In this document: positions 62,626 through 64,000 of the stretch, piece by piece
How the letters are laid out: every line of letters starts with the position of its first letter
Numbering within the stretch: position 1 is the first letter of the stretch
NCBI RefSeq assembly: GCF_039673065.1
Contig: NZ_JBDJKW010000015.1
Coordinates: 1 to 64,000, forward strand
DNA from: Allobosea sp039673065
Lineage (GTDB): Bacteria; Pseudomonadota; Alphaproteobacteria; Rhizobiales; Beijerinckiaceae
Length of the DNA stretch: 64,000 nt
Direction: 5' to 3'
Notes under the pieces: model-generated
Seen by the model: only the letters and a program-made list of their open reading frames with translations
What the model was told of the DNA's origin: nothing
Databases searched by the model: none
Made by a program: the position numbers and the translations under genes

Positions 62626-63975
62626 TCATTCTGACGCATGTAGGTCCATGCTTTCCAGCTTTGAAGTGGCGTCGGCACGATCGTCGCGCTCGAAAACCTC
62701 CCGCGGCCAGCGGATTCGGATGCTCGCGCCGGTCTGCGGCTGCGGCAGATTGGAGAACATCAGCGTCGCGCCGCTGCGCTCCAGCAGGGTCTTGGCGATG
62801 AACAGGCCGAGGCCGAGCCCGCCGCCGGCCCGGCTCTCCTTGTCCCGCGCGCCCGAGAGATAGGGATCGCCGGCGCGCATCAGCACCTCGGGCGGGAAGC
62901 CCGGCCCGTCATCGGCGATGGTCAGGATCACGGTGGCGTCGGTCCATTGCGCCGTGATCGCCACCCGGGTGCTGGCGAAGTCGACGGCGTTGTCGACGAT
63001 GTTGCCGAGCCCGTAGATCATGCCGGGATTGCGCCGGCAGACCGGCTCGGGCTTCTCGCCCTCCATGGCGATCTCGAAGGGCACGCCGAACGGGCGCTGC
63101 GGCCCGGCCGCCTCCTCGATCAACAGGCGCAGCGACAGCCGGTCGAGCGGGCCGGCATCGTCGTCCTGCAGCGAGGCGAGCTTGCCGAGAATGCCGCGGC
63201 AGCGCTCGACCTGCTCGCGCAGCAGGATGATGTCCTCGGCCATCTCGCCTTCGGGCGGGGCGTGCTTGGAGAGTTCGCGCGCCACCAGCGCGATCGTCGC
63301 CAGCGGCGTGCCGAGCTCGTGCGCGGCCGCCGCCGCCAGCCCGTCGAGCTGCGAGAGATGCTGCTCGCGTGCCAGCACGAGTTCCGTCGCCGCCAGCGCG
63401 TCGGAGAGATCGCGCGCCTCCTTGGCGACGCGCCAGGCATAGATGCCGGTGAAGCCGAGCCCGAGCAGCAGCGCCGCCCAGTTGCCGAGCTGGTAGGAGA
63501 TCGGCAGGAAGGGCCGCTCCACCCCGCCCCAGGGCAGCGGCCGGTGCAGGAAGACCAGCATGGTGGCCATCGCCGCCGCCAGCAGGCCGAGCGCCAGGGT
63601 GTGGCGCGGCGGTAGCGCCGTGGCCGAAATCATCACGGGCGCCAGGAACAGGATGGCGAACGGGTTCTGCAGGCCGCCGGTGAGATAGAGCAGCGCCGCC
63701 AGCTGCAGGATGTCGAAGGAAAGCAGCGCCGTCGCCGGCCCCTCGCGCAGGCGGTGGTTCAAAGGGAAGCGGATGCGCAGCGCGATGTTCAGCCAGGCCG
63801 AGATCGCGATCGCCAGGAAGCACCAGCCGAAGGGCAGCGGGAAGCCCAGCCCGTAATGGACGCCGGCCACCGCCAGGCTCTGGCCGGCGATGGCGAGCCA
63901 GCGCAGCCGCACCAGCGTGTCGAGGCGCAGATGGCGCAGATCGTCGGCCGGCGCGGCCGGGAAGAGGTCCGACAT
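62626..63975 (-). CDS. regB: ActS/RegB/PrrB redox sensor histidine kinase
   Basis: 449 residues from ATG 63975 (a GTG at 63981 would add two). Six membrane helices (about 25-185) include the ubiquinone-site heptad GGLQNPF near 100-106. The H-box AAAAHELGTPLATIALV carries the phospho-acceptor His (about 219), and the redox-box Cys follows in EQVERCRGIL (about 259). The ATPase domain is complete (GNIVDNAVDFA, DDGPGFPPEVL, GGLGLGLFIAKTLL). It is the first gene of the regB-regA-hemoglobin unit and starts 25 bp inside the right edge. Confidence 0.95.
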   Translation of the reverse strand: MSDLFPAAPADDLRHLRLDTLVRLRWLAIAGQSLAVAGVHYGLGFPLPFGWCFLAIAISAWLNIALRIRFPLNHRLREGPATALLSFDILQLAALLYLTGGLQNPFAILFLAPVMISATALPPRHTLALGLLAAAMATMLVFLHRPLPWGGVERPFLPISYQLGNWAALLLGLGFTGIYAWRVAKEARDLSDALAATELVLAREQHLSQLDGLAAAAAHELGTPLATIALVARELSKHAPPEGEMAEDIILLREQVERCRGILGKLASLQDDDAGPLDRLSLRLLIEEAAGPQRPFGVPFEIAMEGEKPEPVCRRNPGMIYGLGNIVDNAVDFASTRVAITAQWTDATVILTIADDGPGFPPEVLMRAGDPYLSGARDKESRAGGGLGLGLFIAKTLLERSGATLMFSNLPQPQTGASIRIRWPREVFERDDRADATSKLESMDLHASE

Positions 63976-64000
63976 GCTCACGGCCGAACTCCGTCCCGCA

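Overview
The window is a high-GC, densely coded stretch of an alphaproteobacterial chromosome. Its marker genes point to the Rhizobiales (Hyphomicrobiales), and the gene content and intergenic repeats look most like Bosea or a close relative. The genus is an inference. The lineage evidence is a phyR/nepR/ecfG general stress response locus, a GcrA cell-cycle regulator with clustered GANTC sites upstream, an ActS/ActR (RegB/RegA) pair, an argD-argF-hslO cluster near apaG, and a PmtA-type phospholipid methyltransferase. I see no rRNA, tRNA, CRISPR array, insertion sequence or prophage.

Layout. 1-4.0 kb: end of an exopolysaccharide cluster (chain-length protein cut by the left edge, GH10 glycanase, flippase). 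4.1-11.5 kb: housekeeping genes (rph, rdgB, hemW, an SMP-30-like exported protein, polA). 11.5-22.8 kb: a general stress response island with an AI-2E-family permease, two YqjD/YqjE-like membrane proteins, a CHASE3 histidine kinase, a single-domain receiver, a DUF992 protein, an extensin-like protein, phyR, nepR-ecfG, a kinase-like protein with an eroded ATPase domain, a transglutaminase and a small exported protein. Seven exact GGAAC-N16/17-CGTT (EcfG-type) promoter motifs lie in this island, each in front of a gene. 22.9-33.7 kb: pmtA, a flavin reductase, recQ, gyrB, an MBL-fold protein, SCO, DUF3297, GNAT and lepA. 33.8-41 kb: a DsbD/ScsB-type reductase, rfbB-rfbC, anmK, two small unknown proteins and a two-domain dCTP deaminase.

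41-46.4 kb: arginine and chaperone genes (apaG-argE forward; argD-argF-hslO reverse). The argD operon has a long leader that could encode an Arg-rich peptide. gcrA follows. 47-55.3 kb: ynfA, then the phosphate regulon phoR-pstSCAB-phoU-phoB on the minus strand, with a PHO box before pstS and a divergent polyphosphate kinase 2. 55.3-64 kb: a UPF0104 membrane protein, guaC with a BaiN-like flavoprotein, alkB, dapB, a Tim44-domain protein and the operon regB-regA-truncated hemoglobin, whose first gene starts at the right edge.

Most genes sit in short co-directional pairs with ATGA, TAATG or TTGA stop/start overlaps. The strongest leads are the EcfG promoter cluster and the small ORF it exposes, the kinase-like protein next to ecfG without ATP-binding motifs, the candidate arginine leader peptide upstream of argD, and the GANTC cluster upstream of gcrA.
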